Below are positions 18,083-26,794 of a stretch of 64,000 bases of DNA, in pieces; the stretch's first letter is position 1, and each line of letters opens with the position of its first letter. Made by a program: the position numbers and the translations under genes. This DNA is from Streptomyces sp. NBC_00490 (lineage in GTDB: Bacteria; Actinomycetota; Actinomycetes; Streptomycetales; Streptomycetaceae): the NCBI RefSeq assembly GCF_036013645.1, contig NZ_CP107869.1:5084001-5148000 (forward strand), read 5' to 3'. The notes under the pieces are model-generated. The model had not been told where the DNA came from. It made no database searches and saw nothing but the letters and a program-made list of their open reading frames with translations.

Positions 18083-18724
18083 ATGACCGACATCCCCGCC
18101 GCAACCCAGCGCTCCCGTGTCCGCGTGCCGCTCCGCTTCGGGGACGGTTACAGCGTCGACTCCGAGCTGGTCACCTTCCACGGGCTGGCCGACGGCCAGG
18201 AGCACGTGGCGGTCGTCCTCGGCGACCCGGCCCCCGGCACCGTCCCGCTGGTGCGGCTGCACTCCGAGTGCCTCACCGGTGACGTCTTCGGCTCCGCCCG
18301 CTGCGACTGCGGCCCGCAGCTGCGCGAGGCGGTCGAGCGGATAGCCGAGCGCGGCGGCGTCCTGCTCTACCTGCGCCAGGAGGGCCGCGGCATCGGCCTC
18401 TACAACAAGCTCGACGCGTACGCCCTCCAGGACCAGGGCCTGGACACCTACGCCGCCAACACCGCGCTGGGCCTGCCCGAGGACGACCGCGACTACACGG
18501 CGGCCGCGCAGATGCTGCGGTCCCTGGGGATCGGCTCGCTGGACCTCCTCTCCAACAACCCCGACAAGGCGGGCCAGTTGCGCGACCTCGGCATCGACGT
18601 CCACGACCGGGTGCCGACCGGCGTCTTCACCACCGCCCACAACGTGCGTTACCTGCGCGCGAAGGTCCTCCAGACCCAGCACACGCTGCCGCTGGGCGAG
18701 TTGACGGAACTCAGCGTCGGCTGA
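18083..18724 (+). CDS. ribA: GTP cyclohydrolase II
   Basis: The protein is 213 aa, the length of a stand-alone RibA. Zinc-binding cysteines are visible at C63, C74 and C76 within HSECLTGDVFGSARCDCG, and the GTP/catalytic motif RQEGRGIGL at 98-106. The enzyme opens GTP to the pyrimidine that starts riboflavin synthesis; some Streptomyces paralogues stop at the formamidopyrimidine product, and I cannot say which applies. ATG 18083 is favoured by CGGAG seven bases upstream; ATG 18059 in the same frame has no ribosome binding site. It is probably co-controlled with the MarR and RibD-like genes and may be an accessory set separate from the main rib operon. Confidence 0.9.
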   Translation: MTDIPAATQRSRVRVPLRFGDGYSVDSELVTFHGLADGQEHVAVVLGDPAPGTVPLVRLHSECLTGDVFGSARCDCGPQLREAVERIAERGGVLLYLRQEGRGIGLYNKLDAYALQDQGLDTYAANTALGLPEDDRDYTAAAQMLRSLGIGSLDLLSNNPDKAGQLRDLGIDVHDRVPTGVFTTAHNVRYLRAKVLQTQHTLPLGELTELSVG

Positions 18725-18735
18725 TCGGCTTCGCG

Positions 18736-19389
18736 CTATGCCTGAGGTGTGTGCGCCAGGTACGCCAGCACGGCCAGGACCCGGCGGTGGCCGCTGTCGC
18801 TCGGCGGGAGGCCCAGCTTCAGGAAGACGTTGCCGATGTGCTTGTGGACGGCGCGCTCGGTGACGACCAGGGTCTTGGCGATGGTCGCGTTGTCGTGGCC
18901 CTCCGCCATGAGCGCGAGGGTCTCGCGCTCGCGCGGCGTGAGGGAGTCCAGCGGGGTGTCCTTGCGGCGGGTCAGCAGCTCGGTGACGACCTCGGGGTCC
19001 AGGGCCGTACCGCCGCCCGCGACCCGCTCCAGCGCGTCGAGGAACTCGTCGACCCGGCCCACCCGGTCCTTGAGCAGATAGCCGATCCCGCTGGTGCCGC
19101 CGCCCAGCAGCTCGGCGGCGTAGGACTCCTCGACGTACTGCGAGAGCACCAGCACCGGCTGCCCGGGGAACTCCTCGCGGGCCTCCAGCGCGGCCCGCAG
19201 CCCCTCGTCGCGGAAACCGGGCGGCATCCGCACATCCAGGACGGCCACGTCCGGCCGCTGTTCCCGCAGAGCCGGCATGACCTCGGGCCCGGTGCCGACG
19301 ACGGCCACCACCTCGTGCCCGGCCGAGGTCAGCAACAGGACGAGACCCTCCCGCAGCAGGGCGTTGTCCTCGGCGATCACCACACGCAC
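18736..19389 (-). CDS. NarL/LuxR-family response regulator
   Basis: The protein is 217 aa: a receiver domain with phospho-acceptor Asp52 (VAVLDVRMPP) and conserved acidic pocket (AEDN), then a C-terminal LuxR helix-turn-helix (LTPRERETLALMAEGHDNATIAKTL in pieces, about residues 148-210). It overlaps the upstream histidine kinase gene by 13 bases, so the two are translated together as one two-component system. No target genes are evident; the adjacent genes on either side face the other way. Confidence 0.9.
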   Translation of the reverse strand: MRVVIAEDNALLREGLVLLLTSAGHEVVAVVGTGPEVMPALREQRPDVAVLDVRMPPGFRDEGLRAALEAREEFPGQPVLVLSQYVEESYAAELLGGGTSGIGYLLKDRVGRVDEFLDALERVAGGGTALDPEVVTELLTRRKDTPLDSLTPRERETLALMAEGHDNATIAKTLVVTERAVHKHIGNVFLKLGLPPSDSGHRRVLAVLAYLAHTPQA

Positions 19390-20531
19390 GGCAGCTCCAC
19401 TTCGATCACGGTCGGCCCCCCGACGGGGCTCGACACGTCCACGGTCCCGTCGAGCGCGGCGACCCGGCGCCGCATGCCGAGCAACCCGGAACCGGCGGTT
19501 TCGTCGGCACCGCCGCAGCCCGCCACGTCACTGACCCGCACCCGCAGTCCGCGCTTCGTGCGTACGAGCCTGACGTCGGCCCGGGACGAGCCACTGTATT
19601 TGGCGGCGTTGGTGAGGGATTCGGCGACCACGAAGTAGGCGGCGGCCTCGACGGCGGCGGGCGCCCGTACGCCCTCGTCCATCCCGCCGTCGTCGATGGC
19701 GACCTGGAGCCCGCTGCCGGCGGCCAGCGCGCGCACGGCGCCCACGAGCCCCCGGTCGGTCAGGATCGGCGGGTGGATGCCGCGCACGACGTTGCGCAGC
19801 TCCGTCAGCGCCTGCTCGGCCTGGTCCTGGGCCTCGTCCAGCAGCTTGCGGGCGGTGTCGGGGTCACGGTCGTAGGCCCGCTTGGCGAGCCCGATGCGCA
19901 GGGACAGCGCGACGAGGTTGGCCTGGGCTCCGTCATGCAGGTCCCGCTCGATACGGCGGAGTTCGGCGCCGTGCGCGGCGATGGCGTCGGCGCGGGTGGC
20001 GGCCAGCTCCTCGACCCGGCGGGTCAGCCGCGCCTTCGGGGACGGCTTGAGCAGGGCCGTCGACCAGTCGGCCTCCAGATCCGCGACCTTCACGACGAGC
20101 GGCAGTACGACCGGCTCCCGGCGCAGCAGCCCGCTGCGCACACCGTCGACGACGAGCCCGACGGGCCACAGCGGCAGCGCGACGAAGAGCAGGGCGCCGT
20201 AGAGGTAGTACGCCACCATCCACCGGAAGTCGGTCAGCGTGCCGGGATCCTTCACGGCCGTACGGAACCGCTCCCGGACGGTCCCGGTCAGCGGCTGGTA
20301 CGCCTCGGGGATCCGCACGCCCGTCCACGAGGCCGTCAGCTGCCGCTTGGCCCCGGCGATCCGTCGTATGAGCAGCACCGTCTCGGGCAGCAGCCAGGCG
20401 CCGACCACCGCGAGCGTGCCGATGGCGGTGATCAGCAGCACGCAGATGAAGATCCACATGCCGAACGCCATCACGGCGGCCAGCAGGAGGTGGCCGGTGG
20501 CCTGCGCGGCCCGCCGCACGGTCTTCCCCAT
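19377..20531 (-). CDS. Sensor histidine kinase (NarL-type partner)
   Basis: The protein is 384 aa with two hydrophobic hairpins (~14-58 and ~103-130), a HisKA_3 dimerisation domain with phospho-His199 in RDLHDGAQ, and a HATPase_c domain (ESLTNAAKYS, then GSGLLGMRRRV). This is the DesK/NarX-type class that pairs with NarL-type regulators. A PspC/'sensor domain' type membrane region (VLLITAIGTL) suggests an envelope signal, but the stimulus is unknown. It is the first gene of the operon with the response regulator, stop and start overlapping. Confidence 0.9.
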   Translation of the reverse strand: MGKTVRRAAQATGHLLLAAVMAFGMWIFICVLLITAIGTLAVVGAWLLPETVLLIRRIAGAKRQLTASWTGVRIPEAYQPLTGTVRERFRTAVKDPGTLTDFRWMVAYYLYGALLFVALPLWPVGLVVDGVRSGLLRREPVVLPLVVKVADLEADWSTALLKPSPKARLTRRVEELAATRADAIAAHGAELRRIERDLHDGAQANLVALSLRIGLAKRAYDRDPDTARKLLDEAQDQAEQALTELRNVVRGIHPPILTDRGLVGAVRALAAGSGLQVAIDDGGMDEGVRAPAAVEAAAYFVVAESLTNAAKYSGSSRADVRLVRTKRGLRVRVSDVAGCGGADETAGSGLLGMRRRVAALDGTVDVSSPVGGPTVIEVELPCVW

Positions 20532-20738
20532 GGGGGCAGGCTAGATGACCAGGGTGCCGGGACACGGTGGTGCGGGCTCCACTGCCCGGGTGCAGCCCGC
20601 TCCACCCTTCCCGGGCGCCGGAGAGGCGCACGCCCCGGGCGTGAGAAAACGCCGAAAAAGGCTGTTCCCTGGCATAAGGGCCACCTGCCCCGCGTCCCGG
20701 TGGTAGATCTCTCCACCTGGCACACCTTGGGGGGATCC

Positions 20739-21365
20739 ATGCGCGCGCCCACACGCGACCTCGTCCGGCCGTCCGAACCGATCGGAGTCGCGGGCTGCCT
20801 CTACACGGTCGCCGCCCTCGTCCTGCTCCCGGCGGCGCTCCTCGCCTGGGCCGACGGCAACAGCGCGGGCGCCTTCTTCATCCTCCTGCTCCTCGTGGGC
20901 GGCGGCCTCGCACTCGGCAAGCGCCGGGCCCGGCAGGCCACGGAACTCCATCGTGTCCGCTCCCTGCGGTCCACGGAGGTGGCGCGCTACCACGCCATGG
21001 GCTCAAGGGAGTTCGAGGACGCCGTCGCGTTCCTGTGCGAGCGCGACGGCTGTCTCGGGGTCCGGGTCGTGGGAGGCGCCGGGGACCTGGGCGCCGACGT
21101 CGTCGCCGATGCCCCGGACGGGCGTCGCGTCGTCATCCAGTGCAAGCGCTACGGCCCGGCCACCAAGGTGGGCAGCCCGGATCTCCAGCGGTTCGGCGGC
21201 ACTTGCTACAGCGTCCACGGCGCCCAGGTCGCCGCCGTCGTCACCACGTCCGTGTTCACCAAGCCCGCGGCCCAGTACGCGTCCGGCACCGGGATCCGCC
21301 TCGTCGACGAGGCCGCCCTCGCCGCCTGGGCCACCCGCACCGGCCCGCCGCCGTGGGGTCCGTAG
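20739..21365 (+). CDS. Membrane-anchored Mrr-like restriction endonuclease-fold protein
   Basis: The protein is 208 aa. Two membrane helices occupy residues ~18-37 and ~44-60, followed by a basic linker and a PD-(D/E)xK domain of the Mrr_cat type. The active-site pattern is D-LGADVV near residues 116-122 and QCK at 134-136, with Phe92/Glu93 at the domain start (EFEDAVAFL). Mrr enzymes cut modified DNA, but membrane-anchored short relatives are widespread and their role is unclear. ATG 20739 follows GGGGGG. The neighbours are a divergent two-component operon and tRNA-Lys, so there is no modification methylase nearby. Confidence 0.8.
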   Translation: MRAPTRDLVRPSEPIGVAGCLYTVAALVLLPAALLAWADGNSAGAFFILLLLVGGGLALGKRRARQATELHRVRSLRSTEVARYHAMGSREFEDAVAFLCERDGCLGVRVVGGAGDLGADVVADAPDGRRVVIQCKRYGPATKVGSPDLQRFGGTCYSVHGAQVAAVVTTSVFTKPAAQYASGTGIRLVDEAALAAWATRTGPPPWGP

Positions 21366-21394
21366 CGTCCGGCAGGGCTCCGGGAACGCCGAAA

Positions 21395-21424
21395 CCCCCG
21401 CCTCAGAACAGTCTGACGCGGGGG
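21395..21424 (-). terminator. Terminator after tRNA-Lys
   Basis: GC-rich hairpin: CCCCCGCCTCAGA (21395-21407) pairs with 21412-21424 with one mismatch and a four-base loop. On the minus strand it is followed by TTTCGG. It is placed just downstream of tRNA-Lys and may also stop the convergent Mrr-like transcript. Confidence 0.6.
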
Positions 21425-21432
21425 CTCCCGGG

Positions 21433-21505
21433 TAGGCCCTGTGGGACTCGAACCCACAACCAATGGATTAAAAGTCCACTGCTCTGCCAATTGAGCTAAG
21501 GGCCC
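21433..21505 (-). tRNA. tRNA-Lys (TTT)
   Basis: A 73-base cloverleaf on the minus strand beginning GGGCCCTTAGCTCAATTGG, anticodon loop ACTTTTA, with the T-arm GGTTCGAGTCC intact. The acceptor ends in a G-T pair. No CCA is encoded. Confidence 0.95.
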
Positions 21506-21614
21506 AGGCGATGTTGCCTCCCCGAGCATAGCCGGACGCGGCCGAGTCTCCGATCGGGTATCGGTGACACGGCCGCGCCGGAAGTGACCGGGCGAGCGGA
21601 AGTCGACCCAAAGA

Positions 21615-23168
21615 TCACGGATCAACCGGTTCCGGCGCCCCCTTGCGTGCCGCCTCGCGGGCCCGCGTCCGCGCGTGCTCGGGGTTCAGGAACCAGTGCC
21701 GGGCCGAGGCCAGCCACCAGGCCGCCGCGAAGCCCAGGACCGCCAGGACGGCGATCGGCGCGTAGTTGAAGGTCTCCCAGGTGACCGGGGAGACCTGCGG
21801 CAGCATGAAGAGGACCGTGATCACGACGACCCACACCACCGACACCACACCGATGACCCGGGACCACCGGCCCAGATGCCACGGCCCGCGCTCGAAGGCC
21901 TCGCCCTTGCGCAGCCGCAGCAGCGTCGGGATGACGTAGGCGATGTAGAGCCCGATCACCGCCACCGACGTCACCGCCGCGTAGGCCGTGTAGTTGATCA
22001 GATACGGCAGCCCCAGGACCAGCGCCCCCGTGGCCGCCAGCCACACGGCCGCGACGGGCGTCCGGGTGCGCGGGCTGACCGTGTGCCAGATGTGCGAGAA
22101 GGGCAGCGCGCCGTCACGCGAAAAGGCGTAGATCATGCGGCTGTTGGCCGTCACCGAGGCCATCCCGCAGAACAGCTGCGCCCCGATCACGACGAGCAGC
22201 AGCAGCTTGCCGGCGGTCGCGCCCAGGGCGTCCAGGAGGATCTGCGCCGGGGGTGCGCCCGTCGAGGAGTTCAGCGCGCCGTCGTAGGACTGGATGGCGA
22301 AGGTGAAGCCGAGCAGCAGCACGAAGCCGGCGATCCACGAAGTCCAGATCGACTGCACGATCCCCTTCGGGCCGGCCGTCGAGGCGTCGTGGGTCTCCTC
22401 GGTCATATGGGCGGAGGCGTCGTAGCCGGTGAAGGTGTACTGGGCCATCAGCAGGCCGAGCGCGACGACGTAGACCCCGCTGCCCCAGCCCGTGTTGTTG
22501 ACGAACTCCGTGAACACGAAGGACGCGGACTGGTGGTGGTCCGGTACGAAGGTCAGCGCGCCGACGATCACCGCCACGCCCACCACGTGCCACCACACGC
22601 TGACGCTGTTGAGGAGGGCGACGATGCGTACGCCGAAGGTGTTCAGCAGACCGTGCAGGACGAGGATGCCCGCGAAGAGCAGGATCGTCCGGCCCGGTGT
22701 CACCTTGAAGTCGAACTGCAGGTTCAGGTACGCGCCGAGGAAGGACGCGGCGCCGAAGTCGATGCCGGCGGTCACCGCGACCTGGCCGAGCACGTTGAAC
22801 CAGCCCGTGAACCACGCCCAGGCGGCCGCGGTCCGGCTGGGGGCGAGCTTGTGCGCCCAGAAGTACAGGCCCGCCGACGTCGGGTACGCCGAACAGATCT
22901 CGGCCATCGACAACCCGACGAACAGCGTCATCAGGCCGACCGCGACCCAGCCCCAGATCATCACCGAGGGGCCGCCGGTGTTCATCCCGAACAGGTACAG
23001 CGTCAGACAGCCCGACAGCACCGAGATGATCGTGAAGGAGACCGCGTAGTTGGAGAACGCCGACATGCGGCGGGCCAGAACCTGCGTGTAGCCGAGCTGG
23101 GCGAGGCGTTCCTCGTCGGAGAGTCCGGAGACCTTCGACGGCCCACTCGCTATGTGGTCATCTGTCAT
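21615..23168 (-). CDS. APC-superfamily amino acid permease
   Basis: The protein is 517 aa with about 12 membrane helices, the normal APC topology. The first helix region (FSNYAVSFTIISVLSG) and the SAYPTSAGLYFWAHKL segment are typical of the amino acid/choline (GABA permease-like) ACT subgroup. A conserved ANSRMIYAFSRDGALPFS lies in the second half. It probably imports an amino acid or polyamine by proton symport; the substrate cannot be assigned. ATG 23168 was chosen since the family N-terminus (acidic, then LAQLGY) follows; a GTG at 23204 is possible. It is the last minus-strand gene before the helicase terminator. Confidence 0.9.
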   Translation of the reverse strand: MTDDHIASGPSKVSGLSDEERLAQLGYTQVLARRMSAFSNYAVSFTIISVLSGCLTLYLFGMNTGGPSVMIWGWVAVGLMTLFVGLSMAEICSAYPTSAGLYFWAHKLAPSRTAAAWAWFTGWFNVLGQVAVTAGIDFGAASFLGAYLNLQFDFKVTPGRTILLFAGILVLHGLLNTFGVRIVALLNSVSVWWHVVGVAVIVGALTFVPDHHQSASFVFTEFVNNTGWGSGVYVVALGLLMAQYTFTGYDASAHMTEETHDASTAGPKGIVQSIWTSWIAGFVLLLGFTFAIQSYDGALNSSTGAPPAQILLDALGATAGKLLLLVVIGAQLFCGMASVTANSRMIYAFSRDGALPFSHIWHTVSPRTRTPVAAVWLAATGALVLGLPYLINYTAYAAVTSVAVIGLYIAYVIPTLLRLRKGEAFERGPWHLGRWSRVIGVVSVVWVVVITVLFMLPQVSPVTWETFNYAPIAVLAVLGFAAAWWLASARHWFLNPEHARTRAREAARKGAPEPVDP

Positions 23169-23242
23169 GCCCCCAGCAATTCCCTTACGGAGGGCGTGAC
23201 ACACGTCACAACTTGGCTAGAACCTTTCGCGAAAGGGTCGCA

Positions 23243-23278
23243 AAAGGGCCCCTGCGACCGAGGTCGCAGGGGCCCTTT
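23243..23278 (-). terminator. Terminator of the DEAD-box helicase gene
   Basis: Perfect 17-bp stem, AAAGGGCCCCTGCGACC (23243-23259) against 23262-23278 with a two-base centre, 20 bp beyond the helicase stop. The stem itself ends in A/T pairs that provide a short U-run. Confidence 0.85.
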
Positions 23279-23298
23279 CAGAGTCGGTTCAACCGACG

Positions 23299-25461
23299 TC
23301 AGCCGTTGCGCTTCCAGCGCGGCTTGTCGTCACGGCGTCCGAAGGAGGAGCCGGAACCAGAGCCGGAACCGGTACCGGTGCCGGTACCGCGGTGGTCGTC
23401 GCGGCGGAAGCCGGGGCGGTCGTGGCCGCCGGAGCGGAAGCCCGGGCGGTCGTCGCGGCGGTCACGGTTGAAGGGACGGTCGCTGCCACGGTGGCCGCCG
23501 CGCTCGTCGCGACGCTCGAAGGAACGGCCCGCCGGGCGGTCGGCGGGACGGTCGTCGCGACGGAAGCCGCCACGGTCGTTGTCCCGACGCTCGAAGGAAC
23601 GACCACCACGGTCGTCACGGTCACGGTTGAACCCACCGCGGTCGTCACGACGCTCGAAGGAACGGCCCGCCGGACGGTCGGCGGGACGGTCGTCGCGACG
23701 GAAGCCGCCACGGTCGTTGTCCCGACGCTCGAAGGAACGACCACCACGGTCGTCACGGTCACGGTTGAACCCACCACGGTCGTCACGACGCTCGAAGGAA
23801 CGACCACCACGGTCGGCCGGACGGTCGTCGCGACGGAAGCCGCCACGGTCGTTGTCCCGACGCTCGAAGGAACGACCACCACGGTCGTCACGACGGTCGT
23901 CGCGACGGAAGCCGCCACGGTCGTTGTCCCGACGGTCACGACGCTCGTACGAGGAGGAACCCTCCGTACGCTCGGCCTGCTGCGCCACCGGCTGCTCCGG
24001 CACGGACGCGGCCTCCGCCTCGGCGGCCACCGCTGCCTGCGCCTCGGCCACCGCGGCCTCCGGGTCCTCGCCACGCTCACGCGCGGCACGGGCCACGAGA
24101 CGGTCGGACTCCTCGCGCAGCTCGCTCGCGCGGCGCTGCGCCCGCTCCAGCTGCTTGGTGAGGGAGACCACCTCGCGCTCGGCCTGCTGCGCGGCGTTGC
24201 CCGCAGACTCGGCCTGGACCTCGGTCATCGACCGGGCGCCGGTGATCTCGGCGACCTCGGGGTCGAAGGCGGCGCCGCCCTGGATGATGTGACGCCCGGC
24301 GTCGACGCCCGCGTCCTCCATGAGGCGGAAGATCTGGCGGCGCTGGTGCGGCAGGGACAGCGACACGACGGTGCCGGTGCGGCCGGCGCGGGCCGTACGG
24401 CCGGCGCGGTGCAGGTAGTCCTTGTGGTCACCGGCCGGGTCCACGTTGAGCACCAGGTCGATGCCGTCGACGTGGATACCGCGCGCGGCGACGTCGGTGG
24501 CGACCAGCGCGTTGACGTAGCCGTCCTTGAAGTCGGCCAGGACGCGGGTACGGGCACCCTGCGTCATGCCGCCGTGCAGCGCGTCGGCCTTCACACCGGC
24601 CTCGACGAGCTGCTCGGCGATACGGTCGGCGCCCAGCTGGGTGCGGACGAAGATGATCGTGCGGCCCTTGCGGGAGGCGATGGCCGCGGTGACCGGCGCC
24701 TTGTCCTTGGGCTTCACGATGAGGATGTGGTGCGACATCGTCGTGACGTTGCCCTGGGCGCTGTCGACCTCGTGCGTGACCGGGTCGGTCAGGTAGCGCT
24801 TGACCAGCGTGGAGATCTCGTTCTCCATCGTGGCCGAGAACAGCATGCGCTGGCCGCCGCCCGGGATCTGGTCGAGCAGCTCGGTGACCTCGGGCAGGAA
24901 GCCCAGGTCCGACATCTGGTCGGCCTCGTCGAGGACGGCGACCTCGACGTTGGCCAGGGAGCAGGCGCCGCGGTTGATGAGGTCACGCAGCCGGCCCGGG
25001 GTGGCGACGAGGACGTCGACACCGCGCTCCAGGGCGTACATCTGGTTGCTCATCGACGTGCCGCCGCAGACGACCTTCATCTTCAGGCCGAGGACGTCGC
25101 CGTAGGGCTGGAGGGCGTCCGCGACCTGCATCGCGAGCTCACGCGTCGGCGTGAGGATGATGCCGCGGGGCTTCTTCTTGTCGGTGTGGCCGCCGGACAG
25201 CTTCGTCAGCAGCGGCAGACCGAAGGAGAGGGTCTTGCCGGAGCCGGTGCGGCCACGGCCGAGGATGTCCTTGCCGGCCAGGGCGTCCGGGATGGTCGCG
25301 GCCTGGATCGGGAAGGGGGAGGTCACGCCGTTCTGCGTGAGCTTGCGCACGACGCCCTCGGGGAGACCGAGAGTCGCGAAGGTGACCTCGGGGGTCTCCT
25401 CGACGATCTCGTTCTCGCCGTTCTCGGGCATGACGGCGTGATCAGAACTGGAAATGGACAT
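23299..25461 (-). CDS. DEAD-box ATP-dependent RNA helicase with RGG/RDD-rich tail
   Basis: The protein is 720 aa. The helicase core covers residues ~27-400: Q motif (FPIQ near 50), Walker A RTGSGKT (71-77), PTREL, DEAD (178-181), SAT (209-211) and HRAGRT (351-356). A coiled-coil-like segment (~430-500) is followed by a ~190-residue low-complexity tail of Arg, Asp and Gly, typical of RNA-binding helicases of the RhlE/CsdA type acting in ribosome assembly and cold adaptation. The tail contains six SFERRD modules encoded by a 138-bp tandem DNA repeat. ATG 25461 was chosen on homology. The leader (25462-25724) contains a short hairpin, GACCGC-N6-GCGGTC at 25529-25546. Confidence 0.92.
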   Translation of the reverse strand: MSISSSDHAVMPENGENEIVEETPEVTFATLGLPEGVVRKLTQNGVTSPFPIQAATIPDALAGKDILGRGRTGSGKTLSFGLPLLTKLSGGHTDKKKPRGIILTPTRELAMQVADALQPYGDVLGLKMKVVCGGTSMSNQMYALERGVDVLVATPGRLRDLINRGACSLANVEVAVLDEADQMSDLGFLPEVTELLDQIPGGGQRMLFSATMENEISTLVKRYLTDPVTHEVDSAQGNVTTMSHHILIVKPKDKAPVTAAIASRKGRTIIFVRTQLGADRIAEQLVEAGVKADALHGGMTQGARTRVLADFKDGYVNALVATDVAARGIHVDGIDLVLNVDPAGDHKDYLHRAGRTARAGRTGTVVSLSLPHQRRQIFRLMEDAGVDAGRHIIQGGAAFDPEVAEITGARSMTEVQAESAGNAAQQAEREVVSLTKQLERAQRRASELREESDRLVARAARERGEDPEAAVAEAQAAVAAEAEAASVPEQPVAQQAERTEGSSSYERRDRRDNDRGGFRRDDRRDDRGGRSFERRDNDRGGFRRDDRPADRGGRSFERRDDRGGFNRDRDDRGGRSFERRDNDRGGFRRDDRPADRPAGRSFERRDDRGGFNRDRDDRGGRSFERRDNDRGGFRRDDRPADRPAGRSFERRDERGGHRGSDRPFNRDRRDDRPGFRSGGHDRPGFRRDDHRGTGTGTGSGSGSGSSFGRRDDKPRWKRNG
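23511..23870 (-). repeat. 138-bp in-frame tandem repeat in the helicase tail
   Basis: Two nearly identical 138-bp units (23511-23648 and 23649-23786) and part of a third (from 23787) lie within the helicase gene. Each unit encodes 46 residues made of two alternating modules, SFERRDNDRGGFRRDDRPADR-type and SFERRDDRGGFNRDRDDRGGR-type. The period is a multiple of three, so copy-number changes keep the frame. Confidence 0.8.
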
Positions 25462-25724
25462 GCGTATGCGAAACCTTCCGGAGTCTCGTCGGCACGCGCC
25501 CGTCAACTCCGTGATTCGCAATACGACCGCCTCTATGCGGTCAGCCACGGCAAGGGAGAGAACGCGCCACACGGCGCGCTCTACGTTGGCGCCGGGCAAA
25601 TGGGATCAAACGATCTACCACCTTACGCACCCATCCCCCCGGAAGGCAAACCGCCTCCCATTGACGTACGTCACACCCGGCTCCCGCGGGCATTCCCGCC
25701 CCGCAGGAGTGCCGTCCCACCGCC

Positions 25725-26243
25725 CTACGCCGGCGTCCCCGCCGCGGGTGCCGGCTCGCGCTGGGCCAGCTGCGGCTCGGCCTCCTGGTGGGCGGAGGAC
25801 GACGGCTCGGCGACCGTGGGGGTCGGGGTGGGCGGCTCCGGGGTCGGAGTCGGCGTCGGGGTCGGCTCGGGCGTCCTCGTCGGGGCGGGCTGGGTCCTCG
25901 TCGGGGTCGGCTGCGGCTTGTCCGGCTTTCCGGGCTTGACGTCCACCGAGGGCGACGCGCTCTCCCCGGCCGACTCCGAGGCGGAGGGCGACGCCGACTC
26001 CCCCGCCTTGCCCTTGCCCTTCTTCTTCCCGTGCTTGCCGTCGGCCTCGGCGGCCCCGTACCCACCGCCCCCGCCCGACACCGCCGATCCGCCGTCCGGA
26101 GCGTCCCCGCCCCGCTGCCCGGCGGAGTGCGACGGCTTGGCACTCCCGCCACCGTCGTCGTCGCCCACACTCATACAGCCGGCGGCAGCGGCGACCGCCA
26201 TCACCGTGGCGGCCAGACGGACGGGTACGTACAAGGCGCGCAC
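25725..26243 (-). CDS. Pro/Thr-rich lipoprotein, function unknown
   Basis: The protein is 172 aa. A signal peptide (VRALYVPVRLAATVMAVAA) ends in lipobox AAAGC with Cys near residue 21. The mature part is entirely low-complexity: Gly/Ser/Asp-rich, a Lys/Gly patch (KHGKKKGKGK), acidic Ser/Glu repeats and a long Pro-Thr stretch. It looks like a cell-wall spacer or surface-exposed lipoprotein with no folded domain. GTG 26243 was picked because GGAGG lies nine bases upstream and the signal peptide starts there; the open frame extends upstream without features. I recognise no family. It is divergent from the zincin gene. Confidence 0.6.
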   Translation of the reverse strand: MRALYVPVRLAATVMAVAAAAGCMSVGDDDGGGSAKPSHSAGQRGGDAPDGGSAVSGGGGGYGAAEADGKHGKKKGKGKAGESASPSASESAGESASPSVDVKPGKPDKPQPTPTRTQPAPTRTPEPTPTPTPTPEPPTPTPTVAEPSSSAHQEAEPQLAQREPAPAAGTPA

Positions 26244-26370
26244 GGGCAGCCACCTCCGAGGGCGGTCGAGAGAGTCAACCTGTTCAACTCCCGCCGCCCA
26301 CAAGAGGACACGCGCGAGACCCACCCGCACCCGCCTCCCCTCCAGGCACCCCGTCCCCGACAATGGCCCT

Positions 26371-26721
26371 GTGCTGGAGATGACGCGCGAAGCCTTCGAA
26401 GAACTCGTGAGCCAGGCCCTGGACCGGATCCCGCCCGAGCTGACCCGGGTCATGGACAACGTCGCCGTGTTCGTCGAGGACGAACCCCCCGCCGACGACC
26501 CCGAACTGCTGGGCCTCTACGAAGGCACCCCGCTCACCGACCGCGGCGAGTGGTACGCCGGCGTGCTCCCCGACCGCATCTCGATCTACATGGGCCCGAC
26601 CCTGCGCTTCTGCGAGACCCAGGACGACGTGGTGCACGAGGTCGCCGTGACCGTGATCCACGAGATCGCCCACCACTTCGGCATCGACGACGAGCGGCTC
26701 CACGAGCTGGGCTGGGGCTGA
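26371..26721 (+). CDS. Zincin-like metallopeptidase family protein (DUF1025 type)
   Basis: The protein is 116 aa, the normal length of this small actinobacterial family. Near the C-terminus it carries an extended zinc-protease motif, HEIAHHFGIDDERLHELGW, in which the two His of HExxH, a third His downstream and the catalytic Glu are all present. The N-terminal half (REAFEELVSQALDRIPPEL) is conserved in the family. Activity has not been shown for most members. GTG 26371 gives the usual MLEMTRE-type start; ATG 26380 is also possible. The downstream metallophosphoesterase gene starts 73 bp after it in the same direction. Confidence 0.85.
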   Translation: MLEMTREAFEELVSQALDRIPPELTRVMDNVAVFVEDEPPADDPELLGLYEGTPLTDRGEWYAGVLPDRISIYMGPTLRFCETQDDVVHEVAVTVIHEIAHHFGIDDERLHELGWG

Positions 26722-26794
26722 CCGCGGAGACCGGCCCCGCCGCCCGCCACGGCACAGCCGCATACCCGCCCCCGGACTTGGGCATACGGGACCA

